Assembly (NCBI GenBank): GCA_963812415.1
Contig: CAWEVH010000040.1
Coordinates: forward strand, 62,001 to 126,000
From: JACVRW01 sp963812415
GTDB taxonomy: Bacteria > Actinomycetota > Thermoleophilia > Solirubrobacterales > Thermoleophilaceae
Direction of reading: 5' to 3'
DNA: 64,000 nucleotides
The notes beneath the pieces were generated by a model. That model did no database searches. It saw nothing but the letters and a program-made list of their open reading frames with translations, and was not told where the DNA came from. Positions within the stretch are counted from its first letter, which is position 1. Every line of letters begins with the position of its first letter. Below are positions 7,768-16,510 of this stretch, piece by piece. The translations under genes were made by a program, and so were the position numbers.

Positions 7768-8624
7768 CCAGCCTGGCGCTGGCACTCGCGCCGTCGGCGG
7801 CGCCGGCAGCCGCCCCGAGCGCCTACGACCACGCGGTGCGGATCGCCTCCTGGGGCCCGCGACCGGCGGCGAGCGCGGCGGAGCTGCGGGCGCAGCGCTA
7901 CCTCGCGGACAGCTTCCGGCGCGGCGGCCTCGCCGTGACGGTGCAGCGCTTCGCCGTGCCGGGACGCGGCCGCTCGCGCAACGTGATCGGCCACTACGAC
8001 GCTCCGGGCTCCTGCCTGCACGTGGTGATGGCCCACTCGGACACGACGCCGAACTCGCCCGGCGCCAACGACAACGCCTCGGGCCTCGGTGTGCTGGCCG
8101 TGCTGGCCGGCCGGGTCGGCCGCCGCTACCCCACGCGCTGCGACGTCTCGCTCGTGGCCACCGGCGCCGAGGAGCGCGTCTACACCGGCTCGCCCGACCA
8201 CCTGGGCGCGCTCGCGCTCGCGCGCCGGATCCGGGCTCGCCGGCGCGGCGCGCTGCGCTGGGCGCTCTCGCTCGACGAGGTGGGCCGCGACCGCCCGTTC
8301 TGGCTGCGCTCGCCGGTGCCCGCCCCGCGCGCCGCCGTCGAGGGACGGCTGCTGCGCGCCGCGCGGAGCGCGCGCGTCCCCGTCAGCTGGGTCCGCGACG
8401 AGACGACTGGCAACTCCGACCACCGCGAGTTCGAGCTGCTCGGACTGCCGGCCGCCAAGCTGGGCGTGGGCGCCGGCGGCGAGCCCTGCCGCCACAGCCC
8501 CTGCGACCGGCCGTGCGCGAGGGTGCGGGCTCGGCCCGCACCGGAGCGATGCCTATCTCCACGACTCGACAGGCGCTCGCTCAGGCAGGCCCGCCGGCTG
8601 GTTGAGCAAGCGCTTCGTCGCTGA
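7701..8624 (+). CDS. secreted M28 family zinc aminopeptidase-like protein
   Basis: A metallopeptidase of the M28 (aminopeptidase Y/S) type with all metal ligands visible: His-Ser-Asp in VMAHSDTTPNSP, the bridging Asp in GANDNASG, the catalytic and ligand glutamates in GAEERVYTG, the Asp in LSLDEVGRD and the final His in GEPCRHSPCD. No ATG precedes the domain. GTG 7701 gives a basic stretch and a hydrophobic segment (ALLASLALALAPSAAPA) acting as a signal peptide, and overlaps the YyaL gene by 67 nt. The C-terminal 40 residues are Cys/Arg-rich and do not resemble the family. The end overlaps the convergent MMPL gene. Confidence 0.75.
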   Translation: MRALRLQGAGDRARGARTAALLASLALALAPSAAPAAAPSAYDHAVRIASWGPRPAASAAELRAQRYLADSFRRGGLAVTVQRFAVPGRGRSRNVIGHYDAPGSCLHVVMAHSDTTPNSPGANDNASGLGVLAVLAGRVGRRYPTRCDVSLVATGAEERVYTGSPDHLGALALARRIRARRRGALRWALSLDEVGRDRPFWLRSPVPAPRAAVEGRLLRAARSARVPVSWVRDETTGNSDHREFELLGLPAAKLGVGAGGEPCRHSPCDRPCARVRARPAPERCLSPRLDRRSLRQARRLVEQALRR

Positions 8625-11089
8625 CCCGCCCCTCGGGCGAGGCGCCGCCGTCGGTGCGCGAGAGCTCCGACGGCCACCAGAAGCGCGGGCCCAGCTCGAG
8701 CGCGATCGCCGGCACGAGCACGCTGCGCACGAGGAACGTGTCGAGCAGCACGCCGAACGCGACCACGAAGCCGATCTCGGTGAGGAACACGAGCGGCAGC
8801 ACCGCCAGCACGGAGAAGGTGCCGGCGAGCACGATGCCCGCGCTCGTGATCACCCCGCCGGTCACGGCGAGCGCGCGGAGCATCCCCGCTCGCGTGCCGT
8901 GCTTGAGCGTCTCCTCGCGGGCGCGCGCGACGAGGAAGATGTTGTAGTCAACGCCGAGCGCCACCAGGAACACGAAGGCGAACAGCGGCAGCGACGGGTC
9001 GGAGCCCGGGAAGCCGAAGATCAGATCGAAGAACAGGTAGCCCACGCCGAGCGCCGCCAGGAAGCTCAGGATCACCGTTCCGATCAGCACCAGCGGCGCC
9101 AGCACGGCGCGCAGCAGCAACACGAGGATCAGGAACACGACCACGAGGACGATCGGCGGGATCACGATCGAGTCCCACGCGGCCGCCTCGCGGACGTCGA
9201 ACTCGATCGCGCTGGCGCCGCCCACGAGCGTGCCCTCCGCGGCGCCCGACGCCGCCTCGCGGATCGGGTCGATGAGGTCGAACGCCTCGGTCGAGTACGG
9301 CTGCGGCTCGAGGATCGCCTGGACGAGCACGCCCTGCTCGCCTTCGGCGACCGGGCCGGACACGGACTCCACGCCGTCCACGCCCCCCACGGCGTCGGTC
9401 ACGGCCGCCACCTGCGAGGCGTCGGGCACGATCACGTCGGTCGGCACGCTCTCCCCAGCGGGGAAGCTCGCGCTGATCAGGTCCTGGCCCTGCACCGACT
9501 CGACCTCGGTCGTGTAGCTGTCGTTCGTGGTGAGGTCGGTGGAGAAGAAGACGAGCCCGGCGCAGAACACGAGCAGGATCGCGATCGAGCTCACCATCAC
9601 GCGCCGCGGCCGCAGCGCCACGCGATCGCCCACCCGCTTCCAGAAGCCGTGGGTCTCGTCGGCAAGGTGCTCGTGCTTGTAGCGGCGCAGCTCGTAGGGC
9701 TTGAAGATCGCCCGGTCGAGCGGGCCGACGATGAGCGACGGAACCCGGCGGCCCGTGGCGCCGCGCAGCAGGGCGTTGAGGATCACGATCGGGAGCAGAA
9801 TCGCGACCACCAGCCCGGCGCCGATGACCCTCAGCAGGGCGCCGGCCCGGCCGCCGTCGACGATCCGGGCGCGGGCGCGCTCCGAGGCGTCGGCATCGAC
9901 CGGTGCGGTCTCGAGGGTGTGAGGCACGAACGGCCAGAAGGCGCGCCGCCCGAAGATCGTGAGCAGCGCCGGCAGGAGCGTGAGCATCGAGAGCGCCGCG
10001 CAGGCCACGCCCATGGCCCCGATCGGCCCCATGCCCGAGGTGCCGTTGACCTTCGCGATCGTGAGGCAGAAGAGCGCGACGATCACGGTCGAGGCCGACG
10101 CGAAGACCGCCGGCCCGGCCGAGGCCATGGCGGCCCGCATCGCCTCGTGTCGGTCCGCCGTGTGGTGGAGCTCCTCCCGGTATCTGGCCACGATCAGAAG
10201 CGCGTAGTCGGTGCCGGCGCCAAGCACGAGGATCGACATGATCGAGCTCGACTGCCCGTTCAGCGGTCACCCCGAGCTCGGAGAGCCCGACCCCGACCGA
10301 GCGGGCCAGGATCTCCGCGAACATCACCGCCGCCAGTGGGATGAACAGGAAGATCGGCGAGCGGTAGATGAGGATCAGCAGGACGATCACGAGCGTCACC
10401 GCCGCCAGCAGCAGCGTGCCGTTGATGCCCTCGAAGACCTCGATGGCGTCAGCGCCGTAACCCGCGCCGCCAGTGATCTTCACCTCGAGGCCGCCGCCCG
10501 GGTCGGAGACGGTGTCGCGCCAGAACTGGACCGGGTCGAGCACCGTGTCGCTCTCGCCGTCGCCCTTGATGTAGGCCGTGACGATCGCGGCCTTGCCGTC
10601 CTCCGAGCAGATCGGCCCGACGAACGGGGCGTAGTCGCTCGGCTGACCCTCGATCGGCGTGGTCGGACCGGCGCAGCCCTCGGGCAGGTCACCCTGCGCC
10701 GGCGGCGCGCCCGAGGCCTCGTTCCCACCCGACGCCGCGGTGGCGCCGTCGGCGATCACGCCGGGAAAGCGCTCCTCGGTGAGGCGGCCGGCGTCCTCGA
10801 CGATCTTCGCCCGGTCGGCGTCCGTCAGCCCCGACTCGCGCCGGTACACGATCGCGGCCGGCGCCAGCTCGCCGCCCTGGAGCTCCTCGGACGCGAGCAG
10901 CGCCTTGGTGGACTCCGCGTCCCCGGGGAGGAAGGAGGTCGACTCGTTCTCCTCCGCGTCGGTGAACTTCCCGGGCAGGTTGAGCGGGCCGGCGGCGATG
11001 AAGATGCCGACGAACCAGATCGTGAACACCACCCACTTCGCGCGGGAGCTGGTGGCGATCGTGAAGACGGAGCGACGCTGAGGGCTCAT
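8581..11089 (-). pseudogene. MMPL family RND exporter, split by a single-base insertion
   Basis: Together the two frames encode about 835 residues, the normal size for an actinobacterial MMPL/RND lipid or drug exporter. The N-terminal part (from ATG 11089) has the first helix, the periplasmic domain and helices 2-4. The C-terminal part has the GTDYALLIVARYREE motif, a second periplasmic domain and LVALGVDYNIFLVARAREE, the twin Asp-Tyr proton-relay signatures. The frame breaks at position 10263, inside what should be GVTVNGQSSSIMSILVLGAG. Removing one base restores it fully. A functional gene with a sequencing error is likelier than a recent pseudogene. A divergent MarR regulator and operator lie at the 5' end. 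Confidence 0.85.
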
Positions 11090-11114
11090 GGGCGCGTACG
11101 TCTATCGGGCAATG

Positions 11115-11129
11115 TCTTGATTGTCAAGA
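11115..11129. promoter_or_regulatory. MarR-type operator between MMPL and marR genes
   Basis: TCTTGA-TTG-TCAAGA is a perfect inverted repeat (6-bp arms, 3-bp spacer) in the 66-bp gap between divergent starts at 11089 and 11156. It overlaps the probable -35 TTGATT (11117-11122) of the regulator gene, whose -10 TAAGAT is at 11141-11146, so binding would block both promoters. Confidence 0.65.
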
Positions 11130-11155
11130 TACTTCGTGGTTAAGATCGGGTGACC

Positions 11156-11668
11156 GTGGCGACTCCCTCTGAGCTCCTTGCGGCACTGCGACGCTTCGGG
11201 TTGGAAAACGACCGCCTCGACGCCGCCGTCGCTCGTCGGTTGGGGGCACCGCCCGTGGAGTTCAAGGCGATGGACCACCTGCACGAGGCGGGTGAGCTCA
11301 CCCCCGGTCAGCTCGCCGAGCGGCTCTGCCTGACCTCGGGCGCCGTCACCGCGCTGCTCGACCGGCTCGAGCGGCTCGGCTGGGCCAAGCGCGAGCCTCA
11401 TCCCCACGATCGCCGCTCGGTGATCGTCCGGCGGGTCCGCTCGGACGAGAACAGCGAGGCGGTGGGGATCTACATGGAGCTGGCTGCACGACTGGAGCGG
11501 CTGGCCGCCGAGATGAGCCCGGCCGAGCGCGCCGCCGCCATCCGCTTCCTCGAGGAGGCGGGCCGCGAAGCCTCCTCGCGGGCCGACATCCTCAGAGCAC
11601 GGCGAGGTAGCGCTGAAGCTCCCACTCCGTCACCTGCACCCGGTAGTCCTCCCACTCCTGCCGCTTGA
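11156..11668 (+). CDS. MarR family transcriptional regulator
   Basis: A winged-helix regulator of about 170 residues. The recognition helix region is LTPGQLAERLCLTSGAVTAL and the wing contains the MarR signature EPHPHDRRSVIV. GTG 11156 is chosen because it lies 9 nt after the -10 box TAAGAT, the spacing shared by other leaderless genes here; GTG 11150 is the alternative. The gene is divergent from the MMPL exporter and presumably represses it and itself through the palindrome between them. The last 25 residues are Pro/Ala-rich and overlap the 3' end of the convergent glutamine synthetase gene by 77 nt. Confidence 0.85.
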   Translation: MATPSELLAALRRFGLENDRLDAAVARRLGAPPVEFKAMDHLHEAGELTPGQLAERLCLTSGAVTALLDRLERLGWAKREPHPHDRRSVIVRRVRSDENSEAVGIYMELAARLERLAAEMSPAERAAAIRFLEEAGREASSRADILRARRGSAEAPTPSPAPGSPPTPAA

Positions 11669-12941
11669 TCTCGACGTAGCGGTTGAAGATGTGCTCGCCG
11701 AAGGTGCGCAGCACGAGCTCGGACTCGGCGGTGATCTCGATCGCCTCGCCGAGCGTCTCCGGGAGCTGCTCGATCCCGAGCCGCCTCCGCTCCTCGGGGC
11801 TGATGTGGTACAGGTTCTTCTCCATCGGCTCGGGTAGCTCGTAGCCCTTCTCGATGCCCTCGAGGCCGGCGGCCAGCAGGATCGCGAACGTCAGGTAGGG
11901 GTTGCAGGCCGGGTCGGGGCAGCGCAGCTCCATCCGCGTCGCCTTCTCCTGGCCCGGGTGGTAGAGCGGCACTCGTACCAGTGCCGAGCGGTTGCGCCGC
12001 GACCAGGCGCAGTAGACCGGCGCCTCGTAGCCCGGCACGAGCCGCTTGTAGGAGTTGACCCACTGGGCGAACACCGAGGTGATCTCGCGCGCGTGCTTGA
12101 GCTGGCCGGCGATGAACGCCTTGCCGGTGTCGGAGAGGTAGTACTGGTCGCCGGAGTCGTAGAAGGCGTTGCTCTCGCCGCGGAACAGCGACTGGTGCGT
12201 GTGCATGCCCGAGCCGTTCTCGCCGAAGAGGGGCTTGGGCATGAAGGTCGCGTGCCAGCCGTACTTCATGGCGTATTCCTTGACCGTGATGCGGTACGTC
12301 ATGCAGTCGTCCGCCATCTTGAGCGCGTCGGCGTAGCGCATGTCGATCTCGTGCTGGCTCGGCCCGACCTCGTGGTGGGTGTACTCCACGTGGATGCCGA
12401 GCTGCTCGAGCGCCAGCACGGTCTCGCGCCGCACGTCCGAGCCGGCGTCGAGCGTGGTGAGGTCGAAGTAGCCGCCCTCGTCGAGGATCTCCGGCACGCC
12501 GTTCTCCGGCTTCGCGTTGCGGAAGTAGAAGAACTCGAGCTCCGGTCCGACGTAGAAGTTCGAGAAGCCCATCTCCTCGGCGCGCTCGAGCGAGCGTCGC
12601 AGCACGTGCCGCGGGTCGCCCTCGTAGGGCTCGCGGCTTGGCGTGACGACGTCGCAGAACATCCGCGCCACGCCCTTGTCGTCCGGCCGCCAGGGCAGCG
12701 GTGCGAACGTGCTCGGGTCCGGCATCGCGATCATGTCCGACTCCTCGATCGCGTTGAAGCCCGTGATCGACGAGCCATCGAAGCCCATGCCGCCCTCGAA
12801 GGCGTCGTCGAGCTCCTGCGCGTTGATCGAGAAGCTCTTCAGCTGGCCGAGGATGTCGGTGAACCAGAGGCGCACGAAACGGATGTCGCGGTCCTCGACG
12901 AACGCCTTGATGTCGTCGGCGGTCTGCGGCTGGTCGGCCAT
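11592..12941 (-). CDS. glnA: type I glutamine synthetase
   Basis: A 449-residue glutamine synthetase, which condenses glutamate and ammonia with ATP in the cytoplasm. GSI landmarks are present: GFDGSSITGF near residue 53, the metal/glutamate ligands YVGPELEFFYF and HHEVGPSQHEIDMRY, the ATP-site stretch GSGMHTHQSL, and NRSALVRVPLY. Length and the lack of a clear adenylylation-loop tyrosine place it nearer the short GSI-alpha or GlnA-paralogue group than actinobacterial GlnA1 (GSI-beta). The ribosome site AGAGGGAG precedes ATG 12941. Confidence 0.95.
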   Translation of the reverse strand: MADQPQTADDIKAFVEDRDIRFVRLWFTDILGQLKSFSINAQELDDAFEGGMGFDGSSITGFNAIEESDMIAMPDPSTFAPLPWRPDDKGVARMFCDVVTPSREPYEGDPRHVLRRSLERAEEMGFSNFYVGPELEFFYFRNAKPENGVPEILDEGGYFDLTTLDAGSDVRRETVLALEQLGIHVEYTHHEVGPSQHEIDMRYADALKMADDCMTYRITVKEYAMKYGWHATFMPKPLFGENGSGMHTHQSLFRGESNAFYDSGDQYYLSDTGKAFIAGQLKHAREITSVFAQWVNSYKRLVPGYEAPVYCAWSRRNRSALVRVPLYHPGQEKATRMELRCPDPACNPYLTFAILLAAGLEGIEKGYELPEPMEKNLYHISPEERRRLGIEQLPETLGEAIEITAESELVLRTFGEHIFNRYVEIKRQEWEDYRVQVTEWELQRYLAVL

Positions 12942-13031
12942 GGCGCTCCCTCTGGATCGGTTGTCCGGCGGCGGTGAGCCGGACAGGCTAGCCGCGCGTG
13001 GCGCTTGGCGCGTCGTAGGCTGGATCCAGGC

Positions 13032-13388
13032 TTAGAGCCAGGCGCGCGCCCAGAGCTTGAGCGCCCGGACGGCCGGCTCGAGCGCCTCGCCCTTGTCGGT
13101 GAGCGCGTACTCGACCTTGACGGGCATGTCGTCGATCACGCGGCGCTCGACGATGCCCTCCGATTCGAGCTCCTTCATCCGCTCGGACAGCAGCCGGTCG
13201 GACAGGTCGGGCACGAGGCGCTTGACCTCCGAGAAGCGCACCGGACCGTCGAGGAGCACGAACACGATCGCGCCGGTCCACCGCTTGCCCACCAGCTCGA
13301 CGGCCTGGTGGTACTGGCTGCAGCAGGTCTCACGACCCACGACGGTGGCCTGCCCCGAGGCCATGCTGTACATCGTAGTCCTCGTCAC
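13032..13388 (-). CDS. HxlR family transcriptional regulator
   Basis: A winged-helix HxlR protein of about 113-118 residues. The conserved N-terminal cysteine motif ETCCSQYHQAVELVGKRWT is followed by the recognition region FSEVKRLVPDLSDRLLSERM and the wing RRVIDDMPVKVEYALTDKG. HxlR regulators often sense quinones, aldehydes or oxidants through cysteine. It starts 14 nt after the AhpD-like gene on the same strand, so the two form an operon whose leader carries a perfect palindrome. The start is GTG 13388, or an internal ATG at 13373 or 13364. Confidence 0.88.
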   Translation of the reverse strand: MTRTTMYSMASGQATVVGRETCCSQYHQAVELVGKRWTGAIVFVLLDGPVRFSEVKRLVPDLSDRLLSERMKELESEGIVERRVIDDMPVKVEYALTDKGEALEPAVRALKLWARAWL

Positions 13389-13402
13389 GGTCGGGGCTCG
13401 GA

Positions 13403-13966
13403 TCAGGCGGCCTGGAGCAGCCGGGCGTCCTCGGTCGAGCCGTCGCGCGGCACCTCGCCGGCGCTCGTGACCAGGTTTCCGAAGGTGGCGAGCGCGACAT
13501 GGGCGATCGTCTCGAGCAGCTGCTCGTCCGACCAGCCCGCCTCGAGCGCCTCCTCGTGCAGGTGCCGCTTGGGCGAGCCACCGCTCTCCACCAGCGCCTT
13601 GACGTAGCGCATCAGCATCGACTCGCGCTCGTCCCGGGAGTCGAACTCCCGGGCCAGCGCGATCTCGTCCAGCCCCAGCCCGGCGTCGCGCGCCGTGCGC
13701 TGGAGGGTGCAGAGCGCGTACTCGCTGCCCTGGTGCTCGGCGACCGCGAGGGCGATGCGCTGCTGCGTGGCGTACGGGAGGGCGCCGTGACGGAGCTCGG
13801 AGCGGAAGCGCGCGTAGGCGCGCAGCACGGCGGGCGACCCGGCGAGCACCCCGATGAAGTTGGGTAGCTGCCCGCCCGCGGCGAGCGCCCCCTTCAAGAT
13901 CGGCACGCTGCGCTCCGGTGCCGTTAGCTCGTCATGGACCTTGAACCGGCTCTCCTTCGTCTTCAT
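13403..13966 (-). CDS. carboxymuconolactone decarboxylase/AhpD-like protein lacking the CxxC pair
   Basis: A 187-residue all-alpha protein of the CMD/AhpD superfamily. The domain spans about residues 45-110 with the family pattern RIALAVAEHQGSEYALCTLQ. In active AhpD-like enzymes this segment reads E..GC.YC...H; here both redox cysteines are replaced (Ser and Ala), a lone Cys sits two positions later and the His is Leu. Peroxidase-type chemistry is therefore unlikely to be conserved. It is co-transcribed with the HxlR regulator, behind its probable operator. A sensor or a divergent decarboxylase role is possible. Confidence 0.75.
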   Translation of the reverse strand: MKTKESRFKVHDELTAPERSVPILKGALAAGGQLPNFIGVLAGSPAVLRAYARFRSELRHGALPYATQQRIALAVAEHQGSEYALCTLQRTARDAGLGLDEIALAREFDSRDERESMLMRYVKALVESGGSPKRHLHEEALEAGWSDEQLLETIAHVALATFGNLVTSAGEVPRDGSTEDARLLQAA

Positions 13967-13988
13967 GGCGCTTCTCTCTCCACGTGCG

Positions 13989-14005
13989 ACTTACCTGGGG
14001 TAAGT
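13989..14005. promoter_or_regulatory. HxlR operator candidate
   Basis: ACTTACC-TGG-GGTAAGT is a perfect inverted repeat with 7-bp arms, 22 nt upstream of the AhpD-like gene start (13966) that heads the HxlR operon. TTAC...GTAA half-sites are typical of HxlR-family operators, so autoregulation is likely. Confidence 0.7.
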
Positions 14006-14079
14006 GTAGAGAGGAAAAGGCATGAGATCCACTCCAATGAGCGGAGAACGAGCGTCCTGGCGCGTCCGCGCGCGAGAGC

Positions 14080-14517
14080 TCAGGCGTGTGCGGTCCCGGC
14101 GGCCACGACCACCAGGAACAGACCCAGGAGGAACGCCCAGAGCGCCAGCGTGTCGGGCTGGGCGATGCGTGGGGCGACCCCCGAGCGACGCCTGGGGGCC
14201 GGAGTCGGCTGGCCGGTGATCGTGATCGTTCGGCGCTCGGCCGAGGCGGCCGGAGCCGGGCCCTGCTCGAAGCGCTGCGCGCCCTCGTGGGTGGAGTCCT
14301 CGGTGGGCGCTGTGGCCGGGCCCTCGCCGTCGCGGCGCTCGCGCGCGGGGCGGAGCTCCTCGACGGTCGCCCCCTCGCCCGTGGCCTCCTCGCGCTCGAA
14401 CCGACCCGGGCGCCGCTCGGCCGCCTCGATCTTGCGCTCCCACTGCAGGAGCACCGCCTCGCGGCTCATGTCCCCCTGGTCATCCTCCCGCAGGACGCGG
14501 GCAGCGCTGGTTCGCAT
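14080..14517 (-). CDS. unknown tail-anchored protein under c-di-AMP riboswitch control
   Basis: A 145-residue product of no recognised family. Residues 1-30 are charged, residues 30-120 are rich in Glu, Arg, Pro and Ala and look disordered, and the last 22 residues form one hydrophobic helix (LALWAFLLGLFLVVVAAGT), giving a C-terminal membrane anchor with the bulk probably cytoplasmic. There is no signal peptide and there are no catalytic motifs. The start ATG 14517 is fixed by a purine-rich ribosome site (AGAAAGAGAG, 14521-14530) that directly abuts the riboswitch. C-di-AMP control links it to cell-wall or osmotic homeostasis (inference). Confidence 0.7.
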   Translation of the reverse strand: MRTSAARVLREDDQGDMSREAVLLQWERKIEAAERRPGRFEREEATGEGATVEELRPARERRDGEGPATAPTEDSTHEGAQRFEQGPAPAASAERRTITITGQPTPAPRRRSGVAPRIAQPDTLALWAFLLGLFLVVVAAGTAHA

Positions 14518-14527
14518 CGGCTCTCTT

Positions 14528-14665
14528 TCTGTTCGCCTGCGGGGTTAGCTGACGGGCTCGCGCTGAAAGAGTTGCGCTACGCGGTCCCCCGCGATTCGCC
14601 CCCGGCCGACGTGCGGCCACCTGGTTCCCCCGCGCCCCTCGAGCGGGCGGGGCCTCGGCTTGGAT
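14528..14665 (-). promoter_or_regulatory. second cyclic-di-AMP riboswitch (ydaO/yuaA type)
   Basis: The minus strand carries the same ordered blocks as the first copy: GCGGGGGAACCAGGTGGC, GGGGGCGAATC, and the 3' core GAGCCCGTCAGCTAACCC then GCAGGCG. It shares 32 consecutive bases with the copy at 2655-2800, while the peripheral stems differ. The 3' end lies within a few bases of the ribosome site of the tail-anchored protein gene, so ligand binding could directly affect translation as well as transcription. Confidence 0.9.
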
Positions 14666-14758
14666 GGACGCGCGCATGCTAGCAGCAGAGCGCACGCGTC
14701 GGACGGAAAAAACCCGCTGATTGCGCGCTAAACGGCGCGGCCGCCGGAGCGGGCCCGG

Positions 14759-15244
14759 CTACTGGCCCGCGACCCGCTCGACGTAGATGGCGACGTCCTC
14801 CGCGTCCTCGCCCGAGAGCAGGTTGGCGGGCATCCGGTCCTGGCCGGTGCCGCCGTTCTTGATCGCGTTCAGGACCCGCTCGCGGTCGACGCCGCCGAGC
14901 TCGTCGAGATCCGGCCCCGTGACGCCCCGAGCCTGCACCGCGTCGAGGTTGTGGCAGCTCTTGCAGTTCTGGGTGAACAGCTCCTTGCCGTTCTCCTCGC
15001 GCTCGGTGATCTCGGCCGTGCGCAGCGACCCGACCCCGCCCGTGTTCTCGTCGCGGTTCGCGATCACGGCCGCCGGGATCGCGATCCCGACCGCCAGGTA
15101 GAGCAGCACGATTACGATCGTGAACGCCTTGCCGCCGCGGGTGAGGTAGGCCTCGCGGGCGCGGCCGGCGCCCCCCGCGTAGGCGATGAAGATGACCCCG
15201 ATCCCCAGGGCCAGGAACGGGACGAGGAAAAACAGGACTTCCAT
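14759..15244 (-). CDS. membrane-anchored mono-heme cytochrome c
   Basis: A 161-residue protein with two N-terminal membrane helices (about residues 3-22 and 40-62) followed by an extracytoplasmic cytochrome c domain. The heme is bound through CKSCH near residue 93, with the axial Met in DRMPANLL. It resembles cytochromes fused to or associated with terminal oxidase or cytochrome bc complexes. Maturation would depend on the Ccm genes at 54.5-57.4 kb. ATG 15244 lies 9 nt after TAGAGT, another leaderless-like start. No oxidase genes adjoin it. Confidence 0.85.
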   Translation of the reverse strand: MEVLFFLVPFLALGIGVIFIAYAGGAGRAREAYLTRGGKAFTIVIVLLYLAVGIAIPAAVIANRDENTGGVGSLRTAEITEREENGKELFTQNCKSCHNLDAVQARGVTGPDLDELGGVDRERVLNAIKNGGTGQDRMPANLLSGEDAEDVAIYVERVAGQ

Positions 15245-15289
15245 CGGCGCGGGACTCTACCTGCCCCGAGCGACGCGGGGCGAGGGCGA

Positions 15290-15721
15290 TCAGGAGCGCG
15301 AAGCCGCCGCGCGACGCGCGCGCTTCCAGCTGCCGTAGGCGGCGAACACCTCGCTGAGCGAGGGCATGCCTTCGTCGTCCGCCGTGCGCTGCTGGTAGTC
15401 GACCATCAGGAGCCGCTCGGGCCGGGCCCCCACCTCCTCCGCGATGTCGCGGATGGCCTGGCAGACCTCGCGCTTCGAGACGGGCTCGGCGGTGCGGGCT
15501 CGCTTGGCCTCATGGGCGAAGACGCCGGCGGCGCTGCCGCGCGCGCCCGGCTCCGCCGACGGCGTGGCTCGAGCTCGCCCGATGCCGACGAGCAGTCTGC
15601 AGTGCGGGCAACGGAGCGGCTCCTTCGGCCACTCCTCCCCGGTTCGCTTCTCGATCAGGAGATGGCAGTGCGGGCAGTAGGCGTCGCTCGCTGTCGGGGT
15701 CTTGGTGGTGGTGGCTGACAT
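15290..15721 (-). CDS. double zinc-ribbon protein with C-terminal helical repeat
   Basis: A 143-residue protein starting at ATG 15721, although the frame stays open upstream into RNase P RNA. Two CPHC knuckles (DAYCPHCHLLIE and PLRCPHCRLLVG, about residues 14-45) form a zinc ribbon. After an Ala-rich linker, the C-terminal 60 residues (REVCQAIRDIAEEVGARP ... EVFAAYGSWKRARRAA) recall homing-endonuclease-associated repeats with the FGSW-type core, which bind DNA. The likely role is a DNA- or RNA-binding regulator; no partner is evident. The 250 bp upstream, before the rnpB terminator, holds only a short hairpin (ACCCCCC...GGGGGGT near 15783). Confidence 0.6.
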   Translation of the reverse strand: MSATTTKTPTASDAYCPHCHLLIEKRTGEEWPKEPLRCPHCRLLVGIGRARATPSAEPGARGSAAGVFAHEAKRARTAEPVSKREVCQAIRDIAEEVGARPERLLMVDYQQRTADDEGMPSLSEVFAAYGSWKRARRAAASRS

Positions 15722-15970
15722 CGGCTCCGCCTGTATGGCTCTTGACCAGATTTCGGCTTTGCCAAACCCAAAGGTGGCCGATACCCCCCGGCTTGGGGGG
15801 TCTGCGGACCGTCGCCCTCCAGGCGGCCGCGATCGGTCAGGCGGCCGCGCTCTGCCAGGCGCCGAGCCGTCCCGGCACGCGCCGGCGCTCCGCGGGCCGC
15901 CGCTGGCGACCGCCTGGAGCGCAACTCGTCCGCGGCGGCGCACTCGGCGGTCCGAGACTGGGCGCCGCGC

Positions 15971-16004
15971 AAATAGGGAGCCCCCGCTTTCGCGAGGGCT
16001 CCCC
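15971..16004 (-). terminator. rho-independent terminator of rnpB
   Basis: On the minus strand GGGAGCCC and GGGCTCCC form an 8-bp stem around a 12-nt loop, followed by TATTT, immediately after the 3' end of RNase P RNA. Confidence 0.85.
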
Positions 16005-16436
16005 GTAGCCGGCCGATAAGCCGGATCCTGTCGTGAGCAGCCATCCATCTCGCCCGGCGGTCCGACCCTCTCGGGCCGGCCGCGAACGGGGCCTCTCGGC
16101 CCTGCGGCCTACCTGGAGCTCGGCGGGCAGCGTCGTCGCTCCTGCTTGGCCTTGCACCGGGTGGGGTTTGCCTGGCCGCCGCGTCGCCGCGACGCCGGTG
16201 CGCTCTTACCGCACCATTTCACCCTTACCGGCGATGGGGATAATCGTTTCCTCCGCATCCGGCCGAGCCGGATGCTTCGGGCGGTGCAGCCCCACCGCTT
16301 AGGCGGTGTGTTTCTGTGGCACTTTCCCGCGGGTTTCCCCGGGTCGGTCTCCCGACCACCCTTGCCCTGCGGTGTCCGGACTTTCCTCGAGGGGCCGGTT
16401 GTCTCCCCGACCTCCCCGCGACTGCTTTGGCCGGCG
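16005..16436 (-). ncRNA. rnpB: RNase P RNA, bacterial type A
   Basis: The catalytic RNA of RNase P, which trims tRNA 5' ends. Universal elements appear in order on the minus strand: GAGGAAAGTCCGGAC (P4 5' strand region), ACAGAAA, GGTAAGGGTGAAA, GGTGCGGTAAGAGCGCACC, and the 3' ACAGGATCCGGCTTA that closes P4. P1 is formed by GCCGGCC near 16435 and GGCCGGC near 16008. At about 430 nt it is of normal length. A terminator follows directly. Confidence 0.96.
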
Positions 16437-16510
16437 CCGTCAATGGTAGGCGCGCGAAGCCGCGCCGTCGAGAGCCGCCCGCGCGGGGCCCTCTGTGATC
16501 AACGCCTCAC

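Noticed and set aside
5740..7785. A 681-codon minus-strand frame opposite the YyaL gene
   Set aside because: No domain or normal composition; the plus-strand product is a well-known family.
15722..15860. Possible riboswitch in the zinc-ribbon leader (GGCAAAGCC, GGGGGGT hairpin)
   Set aside because: Compared with c-di-GMP-I and other classes known to me; the required blocks are not present in order.
15722..16048. N-terminal extension of the zinc-ribbon gene (frame open to 16048)
   Set aside because: It would run through RNase P RNA and its terminator; the sequence upstream of ATG 15721 is Arg/Pro-rich noise.
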